Assembly (NCBI GenBank): GCA_040757085.1
Contig: JBFLXJ010000023.1
Span: 190,457 to 254,456 of the forward strand
Length of the DNA: 64,000 nt
Reading direction: 5' to 3'
Origin: Bacillota bacterium
GTDB lineage: Bacteria; Bacillota; Sulfobacillia; JACIYH01
Position numbers and translations under genes: made by a program. Of this stretch, positions 8,949 through 17,548 are shown piece after piece. Position 1 is the stretch's first letter. Every line of letters starts with the position of its first letter. The notes below the pieces were generated by a model. That model saw nothing but the letters and a program-made list of their open reading frames with translations, ran no database searches and was not told where the DNA came from.

Positions 8949-8994
8949 GACGCGGGGTCTGCTTGCGCGACGCGGGGCATCTGCGCGGACGCGG
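8949..8994 (+). repeat. Degenerate short repeat in the cdaR-glmM gap
   Basis: The heptamer GACGCGG recurs at 8949, 8969 and 8988 within GC-rich context, a spacing of 20 and 19 bases. The copies diverge after the shared core. It may be simple G+C-rich drift; no function is visible. Confidence 0.35.
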
Positions 8995-9071
8995 CGCTGT
9001 GAGGGAGGCCCCCGTGACCGGCAACGCAATAGGTTGGTGAATATTATGGAGGAAGAAGCGAGGGGGTCTGG

Positions 9072-10412
9072 TTGCTCTTCGGAACTGACGGGGTGCGCGG
9101 GATAGCGAATGTGGAACTCACTCCGGAGCTGGCCTTCCGCGTGGGGCGGGCGGCCGCGGCCGTACTGGCGGGAGGAGGCCGTCCCCGTTTCGCGGTGGGA
9201 AGGGACACCCGCCTGTCGGGGCACCTCTTGCAGAGTGCCCTGGTGGCCGGTATGCTTTCCGCGGGAGCGGACGTGCTGGACCTGGGGGTGATCACCACCC
9301 CCGGGGTGGCATACCTCACCCGGCACCTGGGTTGCCAGGGCGGAGCCGTGGTTTCCGCTTCCCACAATCCCGCCGAGTACAACGGGATCAAACTCATCTC
9401 GGCTGAGGGGTACAAGTTCCCCGATGAGGTGGAGGAGAAGATCGAAGCCCTCGTCCTGGGTGCGGACAGTCTGCCCCGCCCGGCCGGAAGCGGAGTGGGC
9501 CGGCTGGAAGATGCGCGCGCGGCGCGCGGGCAGTACATAGAGTACCTGGTGGGTACTGTCCCGGGAGCTTTGCCCGCCCTGCCGGTGGTGGTGGATTGCG
9601 CCAACGGGGCCACTGCGGACCTGGCTCCGCAGGTGCTGGGGCGGGTGGGCGCCCGGGTGACGGCCATCAATGTGGAGCCGGACGGGCTGAACATCAATGC
9701 GGGATGCGGCTCCACCCACCCGCAGGGCCTGGCGCGCGAGGTGGTGGAGCGGGGGGCTCAGGCGGGGGTGGCCCACGATGGCGACGGTGATCGCACCATC
9801 GCCGTGGATGAGAAGGGCCAGGTAGTGGACGGGGATGCCATCATGGGCATCCTGGCCCGGGCGTTGCAGCGGGAAGGACGCCTGCGCGGCGGAGCCGTGG
9901 TGGGGACGGTGATGTCGAACCTGGGCCTGGAGGTGTTCCTGCGCCAGGCGGGGCTGGGCCTGGTGCGCACCCCCGTGGGCGACCGCTACGTCCTGGAGGA
10001 GATGCTGCGGGGCGGGTACAGCCTGGGCGGTGAGCAATCGGGCCACATCATCTTCCTGGACCACGCCACCACCGGTGACGGCATGCTCACGGCCCTGCAA
10101 CTTCTGTGGGCCCTGGCTCGCTCGGGTGAGAGCCTCTCTGCGCTGGCGGGGCGCATCCCCCGTTACCCCCAGGTGCTCCGCAACGTGAGGCTGCCCAACG
10201 GGATGCGCTATCGCCCCACGCCTCGCATCGAGGAGGCCCTGCGGGAAGCCAGGGAGGCACTGGGGGAACGCGGAAGGGTCCTGGTCCGTCCTTCTGGGAC
10301 GGAGCCCCTGGTGCGTATCATGGTCGAGGGCGTGGACGGGGAGGAGGTGGCCCGGGCGGCAGGCATGCTGGAGGAGGTGATCGCCGGGGAACTTCTGAAC
10401 AGCACAGCGTGA
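9072..10412 (+). CDS. glmM: Phosphoglucosamine mutase GlmM
   Basis: Converts glucosamine-6-phosphate to glucosamine-1-phosphate for UDP-GlcNAc and peptidoglycan synthesis. The start LFGTDGVRG is the family N-terminus. The phosphoserine loop is SASHNPAEYNGIK near residue 97, the Mg-binding loop is DGDGDR near 236, and the C-terminal phosphate-binding loop RPSGTEPLVRIMVE is near 407. TTG 9072 follows GAGGGGG with 5-base spacing. Length of 446 is standard. It is followed directly by the glmS ribozyme, which acts on the next step backwards in the same pathway. Confidence 0.96.
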   Translation: MLFGTDGVRGIANVELTPELAFRVGRAAAAVLAGGGRPRFAVGRDTRLSGHLLQSALVAGMLSAGADVLDLGVITTPGVAYLTRHLGCQGGAVVSASHNPAEYNGIKLISAEGYKFPDEVEEKIEALVLGADSLPRPAGSGVGRLEDARAARGQYIEYLVGTVPGALPALPVVVDCANGATADLAPQVLGRVGARVTAINVEPDGLNINAGCGSTHPQGLAREVVERGAQAGVAHDGDGDRTIAVDEKGQVVDGDAIMGILARALQREGRLRGGAVVGTVMSNLGLEVFLRQAGLGLVRTPVGDRYVLEEMLRGGYSLGGEQSGHIIFLDHATTGDGMLTALQLLWALARSGESLSALAGRIPRYPQVLRNVRLPNGMRYRPTPRIEEALREAREALGERGRVLVRPSGTEPLVRIMVEGVDGEEVARAAGMLEEVIAGELLNSTA

Positions 10413-10436
10413 TAGCCATGATTGGTGCAGGCCAGG

Positions 10437-10577
10437 AGCGCCAGGGCTTCCCACTCCGGGAAGTCGACGAGGATGGGGTTGATCGAAAGGTTCGGCGGAT
10501 GCCCCACGGTTGACCACGACCGATAGAGGCCTCACAAATCCCAGGAGCGATCCCGGGGACAAAAGGGCCGGGTGGTG
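10437..10577 (+). ncRNA. glmS ribozyme (GlcN6P-activated self-cleaving riboswitch)
   Basis: The whole glmM-glmS gap matches the glmS ribozyme. The cleavage site A^GCGCC is at 10437/10438. It is followed by a P2 region, then GACGAGGATGGGG (10475 on), TTGATCGA, TTCGGCGGATGCCCC (the P2.1/core pseudoknot strand) and CGACCGATAGAGGCC before the glmS RBS. GGGGT and TGCCCC can form the P2.1/P2.2-type core pairing. ACCAC near 10513 can pair with GTGGT near 10572, as in the long-range P3 of other examples. In known cases glucosamine-6-phosphate is the cofactor for cleavage, and the cleaved mRNA is degraded. The 3' limit is approximate. Confidence 0.9.
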
Positions 10578-10590
10578 AAAGGAGAAGAGG

Positions 10591-12507
10591 ATGTGTGGAA
10601 TAGTGGGCTACGTGGGCCCGCGGCCCGCGTTGCCTGTGCTGTTGCATGGACTGGCCCGCCTGGAGTACCGGGGATATGATTCGGCGGGAGTGGCGGTGCT
10701 GGACAGGGGTACGGTGCGAACCTGCAAACGGGAGGGCAGGCTTTCCCACCTGGAGGGGGCACTTCAGCCCTACCTCAAGGAGTTATCCGCCGGGCGGGAC
10801 GGTGAGCGAGTACAACTGGGCATCGGGCACACGCGGTGGGCTACCCACGGTGTTCCCTCGGACGAAAACGCCCATCCCCATGGGGACTGCAGCGGACGTT
10901 TCTGGGTGGTCCACAACGGGATCATCGAGAACTACCGTGAGTTGAAGGCAGAACTGGAAGCGCAGGGACACGTATTCCGTTCCCAGACGGACACCGAGGT
11001 GGTTCCCCACCTCATCGAGAGTTTGTATGAGGGCGACTTCCCCCGGGCGGTGGCGGCTGCTGCCCGCCGCCTGCGGGGGTCTTACGCCCTGGCCGTCATG
11101 TCGGCTCTCCACCCCGGCATGCTGGTAGGGGTGAGGCAGGAGAGCCCCCTGGTGGTGGGGCTGGGGGACGGCGAGAACTTCCTCGCTTCCGACGTCCCCG
11201 CGCTGCTGGAGTACACCAGGCGTACCTACATCCTGGACGAGGGGGAGATGGCGGTACTGACCCCCACCGGGGTGGAGGTAACCGATCACAGCGGGCGGCG
11301 GCTGACCAAGGAAGTGTTCCAGGTAACCTGGGACGCCAGCATGGCCCAGAAAGGTGGCTACCCGCACTTCATGCTCAAGGAGATTCACGAGCAGCCCCAG
11401 GCCCTGCGGCAGACGCTGGCCTCCCGCCTGGGCGAGGACGGGGAAGTGCGCGCCGAAGAGGAGGCCCTCGATCCCGCCTGGCTGGGGAAGTTCCGCCGCG
11501 TGCATCTGGTGGCGTGCGGCACTGCCTACCACGCGGGGCTGGTGGGCAAGTACCTGCTCGAGGGGTTGGCCCGCCTGCCGGCCGAGGCCGAACTGGCTTC
11601 TGAATTCCGTTACCGCCAGCCCCTGGTGGACGGGGATACGCTGGTGGTGGTCATCAGCCAGTCCGGTGAGACCGCCGACACCCGGGCTGCCCTGCGGGAG
11701 GCCCGCGCCCGGGGGGCGGGCGTCCTGGCCATCGTCAACGTGGTGGGGAGTTCCATCGCGCGGGAAGCGGAGCGGGTGCTGTACACCTGGGCGGGGCCGG
11801 AGATAGCGGTGGCGTCCACCAAGGCGTACTCCTGCCAGGTGGCGGCGCTCACCCTCCTGGCCCTGCACCTGGGCCACCTGCGCGGCACCTTGTCGCCGGA
11901 CGAGGTGCGGCGTCTGGGCAGGCTCCTGCGCAGCCTGCCCGCGCAGGTCGAGGAAGTGCTGGCCGGCGCCGGCCGCGTCGAGCAGGTGGCCCGCCAGGTG
12001 GCCGGGCACCAGGATGTGTTCTTCATCGGCCGGGGCCTCGATTACGCCGTGGCCCAGGAAGCGCAACTGAAGCTGAAGGAGATCTCCTACATCCACGCCG
12101 AGGCGTACGCGGCCGGGGAACTCAAGCACGGTACCCTTGCCCTGGTGGTACAGGATACTCCCGTGGTGGCCCTTGCCACCCAGCGTGCCCTGTGGGCCAA
12201 GACCATGTCCAACGTGGAGGAGGTGCGTGCTCGGGGCGCCCGCGTGTATCTCTTCACCCCCGCTCCCCTGGCCGCCCAGGCGGCCGCACTCCATGAAACC
12301 CAACCTGCTGGATCGGGCGGTCCTCCGGGGCAGGTGGCACAGCCGGGACACGGTGTCGAGGTGGTGCCGCTGCCGCCGGTCGACGAATGGCTGGCTCCCG
12401 TGGTGGCTGTCGTCCCTATGCAACTTTTGGCCTATCACGCGGCGGTGGCCCGCGGCTGCGACGTGGACAAACCCCGCAACCTGGCCAAAAGCGTCACCGT
12501 GGAATGA
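10591..12507 (+). CDS. glmS: Glutamine-fructose-6-phosphate aminotransferase GlmS
   Basis: Makes glucosamine-6-phosphate from fructose-6-phosphate and glutamine. The N-terminal nucleophile Cys follows the initiator Met (MCGIVGYVG), and the glutaminase domain carries GIGHTRWATHG near 74. Two SIS sugar-isomerase domains follow, with VACGTAYHAGL near 305 and ISQSGETADT near 354. The C-terminus is KPRNLAKSVTVE, the usual family end. At 638 residues it is about 30 longer than common forms, because of a Gly/Pro/Gln-rich insert near residues 565-590. ATG follows AAAGGAGAAGAGG. Translation is expected to be controlled by the ribozyme immediately upstream. Confidence 0.96.
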   Translation: MCGIVGYVGPRPALPVLLHGLARLEYRGYDSAGVAVLDRGTVRTCKREGRLSHLEGALQPYLKELSAGRDGERVQLGIGHTRWATHGVPSDENAHPHGDCSGRFWVVHNGIIENYRELKAELEAQGHVFRSQTDTEVVPHLIESLYEGDFPRAVAAAARRLRGSYALAVMSALHPGMLVGVRQESPLVVGLGDGENFLASDVPALLEYTRRTYILDEGEMAVLTPTGVEVTDHSGRRLTKEVFQVTWDASMAQKGGYPHFMLKEIHEQPQALRQTLASRLGEDGEVRAEEEALDPAWLGKFRRVHLVACGTAYHAGLVGKYLLEGLARLPAEAELASEFRYRQPLVDGDTLVVVISQSGETADTRAALREARARGAGVLAIVNVVGSSIAREAERVLYTWAGPEIAVASTKAYSCQVAALTLLALHLGHLRGTLSPDEVRRLGRLLRSLPAQVEEVLAGAGRVEQVARQVAGHQDVFFIGRGLDYAVAQEAQLKLKEISYIHAEAYAAGELKHGTLALVVQDTPVVALATQRALWAKTMSNVEEVRARGARVYLFTPAPLAAQAAALHETQPAGSGGPPGQVAQPGHGVEVVPLPPVDEWLAPVVAVVPMQLLAYHAAVARGCDVDKPRNLAKSVTVE

Positions 12508-12526
12508 CTCGCCGGCAGCGGCGAGT
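12507..12526 (+). terminator. Stem-loop directly after glmS
   Basis: A perfect 8-bp stem ACTCGCCG / CGGCGAGT with a GCAG loop begins at the last base of the glmS stop codon. No T-run follows, so it may stabilise the mRNA 3' end or be a weak terminator rather than a classical intrinsic one. Confidence 0.45.
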
Positions 12527-12560
12527 TGCAGCGCAGAAACCAAGCCCAGGCGCAAATCGA

Positions 12561-12591
12561 GGGGGCGGCAGCCAGCCTGGTTGCCGCCCCC
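12561..12591 (+). terminator. GC-rich hairpin between glmS and acpS
   Basis: The arms GGGGGCGGCA (12561-12570) and TGCCGCCCCC (12582-12591) form a 10-bp stem around an 11-base loop. It is strong in G+C but lacks a following T tract. It may attenuate or terminate transcription between glmS and acpS. Confidence 0.45.
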
Positions 12592-12648
12592 GCACCTGCC
12601 GGCACCCGGGCGAAGGAAAAAGGGGTGGGGGGGAAGAATAACCAGGGG

Positions 12649-13044
12649 ATGCTGGGTATAGGCCTTGACGTGGTCCGGGTGGGGCGGTGGCGTCGCCTGC
12701 TCCGGCGGTACGGGGAACGTATCATATCGCGCCTTTTCACCCCCGAGGAGCTGGACCAGTGCCGCGGCCGCCGTGCCGCCGAGCGTTTGGCCGGGCGGTG
12801 GGCGGCCAAGGAAGCTGTAGCCAAGGCTCTTGGTTGCCGTCCCGGACCCTGGCGCGACGTGGTGGTGTTGCGTGGTCGCGACGGCGTTCCCCGGGCGGTG
12901 CTCCGGGGGGCGTGGGAGCGAGCGGCGCGAGAGCGGGGGGTCAGATCTTTGCGGATTTCGCTTAGCCACGAGGAGGATGTGGCAGTTGCGGTGGCCCTGG
13001 CGCTCGCCGAGCCCGGCGATACCCGTGCGGTGAAGGAGCAATGA
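12649..13044 (+). CDS. acpS: Holo-[acyl-carrier-protein] synthase AcpS
   Basis: Transfers the 4'-phosphopantetheine arm of CoA to acyl carrier protein. The N-terminus GIGLDVVRVGRW holds the metal-binding Asp (IGxD), and the second signature WAAKEAVAKALG is near residue 47. Length of 131 is normal. ATG 12649 is chosen because it lies immediately before the conserved GIGLDV; the frame is open further upstream but that part is not conserved. It overlaps nnr by 4 bases (ATGA). The acpS-nnr-alr-EndoAI-EndoA order resembles the Bacillus arrangement. Confidence 0.93.
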   Translation: MLGIGLDVVRVGRWRRLLRRYGERIISRLFTPEELDQCRGRRAAERLAGRWAAKEAVAKALGCRPGPWRDVVVLRGRDGVPRAVLRGAWERAARERGVRSLRISLSHEEDVAVAVALALAEPGDTRAVKEQ

Positions 13045-14651
13045 AGGCGGTCACCGGCGCCGAAATGCGGGAAATCGACCGGCTCGCCCAGGAAGAGGCC
13101 GCCATCCCGGGCCTGGTGCTGATGGAGAACGCAGGCCGGGCGGTTTTTGGACAGGCCCGGGAGATGCTCGGGATTCTGCCGGGGCGCCGGGTGCTGGTGC
13201 TGTGCGGCAAGGGCAACAACGGCGGGGACGGTCTGGTGGTGGCCCGGCACCTTTGCCATCACGGGGCGGAAGTGAAGGTCCTGGTAAGCGCCCTCCCGGA
13301 CGAAGTCAAAGGGGATGCCGCTGCCAACCTGGCCATGGCGCGGGCGGAACAGGCGCTGGCGGGGAGCCATCTCAGTCTGGGTTTTCTGTCCGGGTCGGGA
13401 TGGCAGGACGAGTTGGCGGGCGAGCTGGCTAGAGCGGACCTGGTGGTGGATGCCCTGCTGGGGACTGGCATCCAGGGGGGCGCCCGCGGTCCCGTGGCCC
13501 AGATCATCGAGGCGGTGAACCGGGCCGGGCGCCCGGTACTGAGCGTGGACGTGCCTTCCGGCCTGGATGCCGATACGGGGGCGGTGAGCGGGCCCTGCGT
13601 GAGAGCCCGGGTAACCGTGACCCTGGGCCTCCCCAAGGTGGGCCTGCTCGTCTACCCGGGGGCGGAGTATGCCGGCCGGGTGGTAGTTGCCGACATCGGT
13701 ATCCCCCCCGGGCTGATAGACCGAGTGCACCCTCAGGTGGAACTGCTGGAAGAGGAGCAGGTGGCCGCCTGGTTGCCCCCGCGTCCTGCGGCCGCCCACA
13801 AGGGCACCTTCGGACACCTGTGGGTGGTGGCAGGTTCCCAGGGGATGGTGGGGGCGGCAAAGATGGCCGCCATGGCGGGTTTGCGCGGGGGTGCAGGGCT
13901 GGTGACCCTCGCCCTGCCCGTGAGGCAGCAGCCGGTGGTGGCGGCAGGGTTGTCCGAAGTCATGACCCGGGGTTTGCCGGAGGAAGAGGGGATGCTCAGC
14001 GCTTCCGCCCTGGAGGTGCTCATGGAAGCCGGCCGGGGAGTGGAGGCATGGGCCATAGGCCCCGGGCTGGGGCGTTCCCCCGGGGTGGCCACCCTGGTGC
14101 GCGATTTCGTGCGCTGGTGCCCGGCCCCCCTGGTGATCGACGCCGACGGGCTCTGGGCCCTGGGCTCTGACCTGTTGCTCCTGCGGGAGAGGGAACACCC
14201 CACCGTGCTCACGCCCCACCCGGGGGAGATGGCCCGCCTCCTTGACACCACGGTGGCCCAGGTCCAGGCCGATCGCGTCCGGGCGGCGCGGGAGGCGGCC
14301 CGGCGTTCCGGAGCCGTGGTCGTCCTCAAGGGGGCCCGTTCCCTGGTGGTGACGCCGGCCGGTCAAGTTTACATCAACCCCACCGGCAACGTGGGTATGG
14401 CCACCGGGGGTTCCGGTGACGTCCTCACCGGTCTGGTGGGTGCTTTCCTCGCTCAGGGGCTGCCCGCGGAGCGGGCAGCGTGCGTGGGCGTGTTCCTGCA
14501 CGGGCTGGCCGGTGACATGGCCGCGGAGCGCAGGGGGCGCCTGTCCCTGGTGGCGGGCGACATCCTCGCCTGCCTGCCCCGGGCGGCCCGGCGGCTCGAG
14601 CTGGCCGGGCGCCACCGGGCACGGGAGACCGCGGATATGTCCCGGGCGTGA
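13041..14651 (+). CDS. nnr: Bifunctional NAD(P)HX epimerase/dehydratase Nnr
   Basis: Repairs hydrated NAD(P)H. The N-terminal YjeF_N domain epimerises S/R-NAD(P)HX (LCGKGNNGGDGLVVARHL near residue 54; DVPSGLDADTG near 171). The C-terminal ribokinase-like domain is the ADP-dependent dehydratase (GPGLGRSPG near 340, IDADGLWALG near 366, LTPHPGEMARLL near 389, GNVGMATGGSGDVLTG near 450). All catalytic motifs are present and the 536-residue length is usual for the fused form. ATG overlaps the acpS stop. Confidence 0.95.
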   Translation: MKAVTGAEMREIDRLAQEEAAIPGLVLMENAGRAVFGQAREMLGILPGRRVLVLCGKGNNGGDGLVVARHLCHHGAEVKVLVSALPDEVKGDAAANLAMARAEQALAGSHLSLGFLSGSGWQDELAGELARADLVVDALLGTGIQGGARGPVAQIIEAVNRAGRPVLSVDVPSGLDADTGAVSGPCVRARVTVTLGLPKVGLLVYPGAEYAGRVVVADIGIPPGLIDRVHPQVELLEEEQVAAWLPPRPAAAHKGTFGHLWVVAGSQGMVGAAKMAAMAGLRGGAGLVTLALPVRQQPVVAAGLSEVMTRGLPEEEGMLSASALEVLMEAGRGVEAWAIGPGLGRSPGVATLVRDFVRWCPAPLVIDADGLWALGSDLLLLREREHPTVLTPHPGEMARLLDTTVAQVQADRVRAAREAARRSGAVVVLKGARSLVVTPAGQVYINPTGNVGMATGGSGDVLTGLVGAFLAQGLPAERAACVGVFLHGLAGDMAAERRGRLSLVAGDILACLPRAARRLELAGRHRARETADMSRA

Positions 14652-14686
14652 GGCCGTCGACCGGAAAGGGGTGAGCGGCCGCGAGC

Positions 14687-15916
14687 TTGCGGGCGGTACT
14701 GGAACGCAACCTGAGGCCCACCTGGGCGGAAGTAGACCTGGATGCCCTGGCCGCCAACGTCCGGGAACTGGTGCGGGTGGCCGGGGGCAGTCAGGTCATG
14801 GCCGTGGTCAAGGCGGACGGATACGGTCACGGGGCCGTGGCGGTGTCCCGCACCGCCGTGGAGGCGGGGGCGCGCTGGCTGGCAGTGGCCTGCCTGGAAG
14901 AAGGATTGCATCTGCGCCGGCACGGCCTCACGGCACCCACTCTCGTGCTGGGTTATGTTCCTCCCGAGGAAGCTCGGGCGGCGGTCGAGGCCGACATCGC
15001 CTGCTGCGTTTTCGGGGACGAGACGGCGCGTGCCCTGGCCCAGGCCGGCAGCCGGGCGGGCCGGCGGGCTCGGGTGCACGTCAAGGTGGACACCGGGATG
15101 GGACGTCTGGGGGTTCGCCCGGAGGAAGCAGTGGGCTTCGTGCGCTGGCTGAAGGGGATTCCCACCCTGGAGGTAGAAGGGATATTTACGCACCTGGCCA
15201 CCGCCGACGAGGAGGATCTTTCTTTTGCTCGGACCCAACTCGACGCTTTTTCCGCGGTCCTGGCTGCGCTGGAGCGGGAACAGCTGCATGTGCCCTACCG
15301 GCATGCGGCCAACAGCGCTGCCCTGTTGCGGCTTGCCCCGGCCAGGTTCAACCTGGTGAGGCCCGGCCTGGCCATGTACGGGGTGTACCCGGCCGCGGGG
15401 CTGGAGAAAGTGGCATCGTTGCGGCCGGTGCTTACCTGGAAAACGCGCGTGGCCCAGGTCAAGGTGATGCGGTCCGGAGAGACGGTGGGCTACGGGCGTA
15501 CGTGGCAGGCCCGGGGGGGCGAGGTGGTAGCCACCCTGCCGGTGGGGTATGCCGACGGGTACCGCAGGGTGCTGTCCGGACGCGGAGAGGTGCTGGTGCG
15601 GGGGCGACGGGCCCGGGTGGTGGGCCGGGTTTCTATGGACCAGGTGACCGTTGCTCTCCCGGCGGGATTTGAAGCGACCACTGGAGAAGAGGTGGTCTTG
15701 CTGGGATGGCAGGGTGAAGAATCGATTTCGGCCTGGGACCTGGCCCGGGCGGCGGAAACGATTCCGTACGAGGTGCTGGTGGGGATAGGGTGGCGGGTGC
15801 CGCGAGTTTACCTCAGAGATGGTGCGGTCGCCCATGTGGAGGCGGGCAGGCGCACGGTTGCCCAAAGGGAAGCAGGAACGGATGATTTTGCCGGAAGGGG
15901 TGAAGGTAATGGGTGA
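14687..15916 (+). CDS. alr: Alanine racemase
   Basis: PLP enzyme that interconverts L- and D-alanine for peptidoglycan. The PLP lysine lies in AVVKADGYGHGAVAV near residue 39, the active-site region VGRVSMDQVTVAL near 314, and the substrate-side segment NLVRPGLAMYGVYP near 222. The TTG start at 14687 is placed just before the conserved PTWAEVDLDAL strand; the nearest Shine-Dalgarno (AAAGGGG) is about 15 bases away, so the start is less certain than the identity. Its last 8 bases overlap the antitoxin gene. Confidence 0.94.
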   Translation: MRAVLERNLRPTWAEVDLDALAANVRELVRVAGGSQVMAVVKADGYGHGAVAVSRTAVEAGARWLAVACLEEGLHLRRHGLTAPTLVLGYVPPEEARAAVEADIACCVFGDETARALAQAGSRAGRRARVHVKVDTGMGRLGVRPEEAVGFVRWLKGIPTLEVEGIFTHLATADEEDLSFARTQLDAFSAVLAALEREQLHVPYRHAANSAALLRLAPARFNLVRPGLAMYGVYPAAGLEKVASLRPVLTWKTRVAQVKVMRSGETVGYGRTWQARGGEVVATLPVGYADGYRRVLSGRGEVLVRGRRARVVGRVSMDQVTVALPAGFEATTGEEVVLLGWQGEESISAWDLARAAETIPYEVLVGIGWRVPRVYLRDGAVAHVEAGRRTVAQREAGTDDFAGRGEGNG

Positions 15917-16196
15917 AGCGCGCAGGATAACCATCACCTTGCCGGCGGATCTGCTGGATGCGGTTGACGGCATCGTGGCCCAGGAAAAGAGGAAGCGTAG
16001 CGAAGTCATATGCGACGCCTTGCGGGGTCACCTGGAATTGCGCCGCCGCCAGGTGCTGCGGCAGCAACTGGTGCGGGGGTATCAGGAGATGGCCCAACTC
16101 AACCTGCGCCTGGCCGAAGATGGCACTGCCTGGCCCGTGGAGGCGGCCTGGGGTGCGGGAGGTCCCTTGACGGGGACGGAGGGCGGGAGTCTGTGA
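15909..16196 (+). CDS. ndoAI: EndoAI-like ribbon-helix-helix antitoxin
   Basis: A 95-residue CopG/RHH-type protein that should neutralise the downstream EndoA toxin and repress the pair. The RHH DNA-binding segment is [19 protein letters not shown] at the N-terminus, followed by [16 protein letters not shown]. The C-terminal half is the expected toxin-binding tail. ATG 15909 has GGAAGGGG 8 bases upstream; in-frame ATG 15882 and GTG 15900 are alternatives. It overlaps alr by 8 bases and the toxin by 4. Clostridial and Bacillus genomes keep this pair next to alr. Confidence 0.88.
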   Translation: MGEARRITITLPADLLDAVDGIVAQEKRKRSEVICDALRGHLELRRRQVLRQQLVRGYQEMAQLNLRLAEDGTAWPVEAAWGAGGPLTGTEGGSL

Positions 16197-16540
16197 TCAG
16201 GCGGGGAGACGTATTTTACGCTGACCTGAGCCCGGTTGTGGGTTCGGAGCAGGGGGGCGTTCGCCCGGTACTGGTCATCCAGAACGACATCGGGAACAAG
16301 TACAGCCCCACCACTATCGTCTCTGCCATTACCTCCCAGATCGCCAAGGCCAGGCTGCCCACCCACGTCGAGCTCCCGGCCCGGGATTCGGGCCTGGACC
16401 GAGACTCAGTCATCCTGCTGGAGCAAATCCGCACTATTGACAAGCGCCGGCTCCGGCAGCGGGTGGCACATCTGGGCGATGAGATCATGGAAAGGGTCGA
16501 CGAGGCCCTCGCCATCAGCGTGGGGCTCAGGGAGATCTGA
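16193..16540 (+). CDS. ndoA: EndoA/MazF-family mRNA interferase toxin
   Basis: Sequence-specific endoribonuclease of the MazF/PemK family, 115 residues. It has the signature start [21 protein letters not shown] and the core [20 protein letters not shown]; the loop Arg near residue 25 and Thr in the SPTTIV/AITSQ region match catalytic positions of MazF toxins. GTG 16193 overlaps the antitoxin stop by 4 bases, so the two are translationally coupled. Because the same arrangement is very common next to alr in Bacillota, it is probably core rather than a mobile toxin-antitoxin module. Confidence 0.94.
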   Translation: MIRRGDVFYADLSPVVGSEQGGVRPVLVIQNDIGNKYSPTTIVSAITSQIAKARLPTHVELPARDSGLDRDSVILLEQIRTIDKRRLRQRVAHLGDEIMERVDEALAISVGLREI

Positions 16541-16567
16541 CGATATTCGCGGCAGGGGGGATGAAGA

Positions 16568-17548
16568 TTGCAGTTTGCCAGGCTGCCGCGCCTCCATCTT
16601 GCTCAATTGCCGACCCCTCTGGAAGAGGCAGGGCGGTTGGAGCACTTGTTTGGCGGAGTGCGCCTGTTCCTGAAGCGAGACGATCTCACCGGCCCCGCCC
16701 TGGGGGGGAATAAGGCGCGGAAGCTGGAGTTCTTGCTTGCCGATGCCCGGCGGCAGGGGGCGGATGTGGTGCTCACGGTGGGGGGGGCCCAGTCCAACCA
16801 CGCCCGCATCACCGCTGCCCTGGCCGCCCGCCTGGGGATGGACTGCGTCCTCGTGCTGGACGGTCCGGCTCCCTGCGAGAACCAGGGGAATCTGCTGCTG
16901 GACCGCCTGCTGGGGGCCGAGGTACGCTTTGCGGGCGCCCGGCCCGCCGAGGAGGTGATGGAAGAGCTCGCCGCCGGGTTGCGCGAACGGGGCCGGCGGC
17001 CTTACGCCATTCCCGTGGGGGGTTCCACCCCCCTGGGGGCGGTGGGGTACTGCCTGGCCATGCAGGAGATGCTGGCCCAGGCGAGCCAGATGGGATTCGT
17101 GGTGCACCGGGTTTATGTAGCCACGGGATCCGGGGGTACCCAGGCCGGCCTGTTGCTGGGGGCGAGGGTGCTGGATCCGTCTCTCCGGGTGATCGGCGTC
17201 AGTGTGAGCCGGTCGAGGGAAGAGTGCTGCCGGCGGGTGGCGGACCTGGCCACGGGGGCGGCGGCGCTGCTGGGCCTGCCCGTCGAGGTTGACCCCGCAC
17301 AGGTGGAAGTGCTGGACGAATACGTGGGACCGGGGTACGGTATTCCCACCGCCGCTTGCCTGGAGGCGGTCCGCCTGACCGCGAGGCGGGAGGGGGTGTT
17401 GCTGGACCCGGTGTACACGGGGAAGGCCATGGCTGCCCTGCTGGATCACCTGCGGTGTGGTGTCATCAAAGAAGGGGAAAACGTAGTATTCTGGCACACG
17501 GGGGGCTCTCCCGCTCTATTCGCATATACGCAATATCTGGAGGATTGA
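16568..17548 (+). CDS. PLP-dependent D-cysteine desulfhydrase / ACC deaminase family
   Basis: A 326-residue fold-type II PLP enzyme. The Schiff-base lysine is in GGNKARKLEFLLADA near residue 47, followed by GGAQSNHARITAALA near 74 and the phosphate-binding ATGSGGTQAGLLLG near 187. Members degrade D-cysteine to pyruvate, sulfide and ammonia, or act on L-cysteate or 1-aminocyclopropane-1-carboxylate; the sequence cannot separate these by eye. TTG 16568 follows AGGGGGGA with 6-base spacing. The next gene begins directly after its stop, so it is co-transcribed with a peptidase-like pair. Confidence 0.85.
   Translation: MQFARLPRLHLAQLPTPLEEAGRLEHLFGGVRLFLKRDDLTGPALGGNKARKLEFLLADARRQGADVVLTVGGAQSNHARITAALAARLGMDCVLVLDGPAPCENQGNLLLDRLLGAEVRFAGARPAEEVMEELAAGLRERGRRPYAIPVGGSTPLGAVGYCLAMQEMLAQASQMGFVVHRVYVATGSGGTQAGLLLGARVLDPSLRVIGVSVSRSREECCRRVADLATGAAALLGLPVEVDPAQVEVLDEYVGPGYGIPTAACLEAVRLTARREGVLLDPVYTGKAMAALLDHLRCGVIKEGENVVFWHTGGSPALFAYTQYLED

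Noticed and set aside
9030-9048. Rex operator or promoter before glmM (TTGGTGAATATTATGG)
   Set aside because: Only half resembles the TTGTGA...TCACAA palindrome, and TATTAT has no -35 at 16-18 bases.
10208-10507. Minus-strand frame across the glmM-glmS gap that looks protein-like (PPNLSINPILVDFPEW)
   Set aside because: The sequence is the reverse complement of the glmS ribozyme, which explains its conservation.
10783-13041. 752-codon open frame on the minus strand opposite glmS and acpS
   Set aside because: Same G+C shadow effect; composition is protein-unlike and the + strand has full glmS and acpS motifs.
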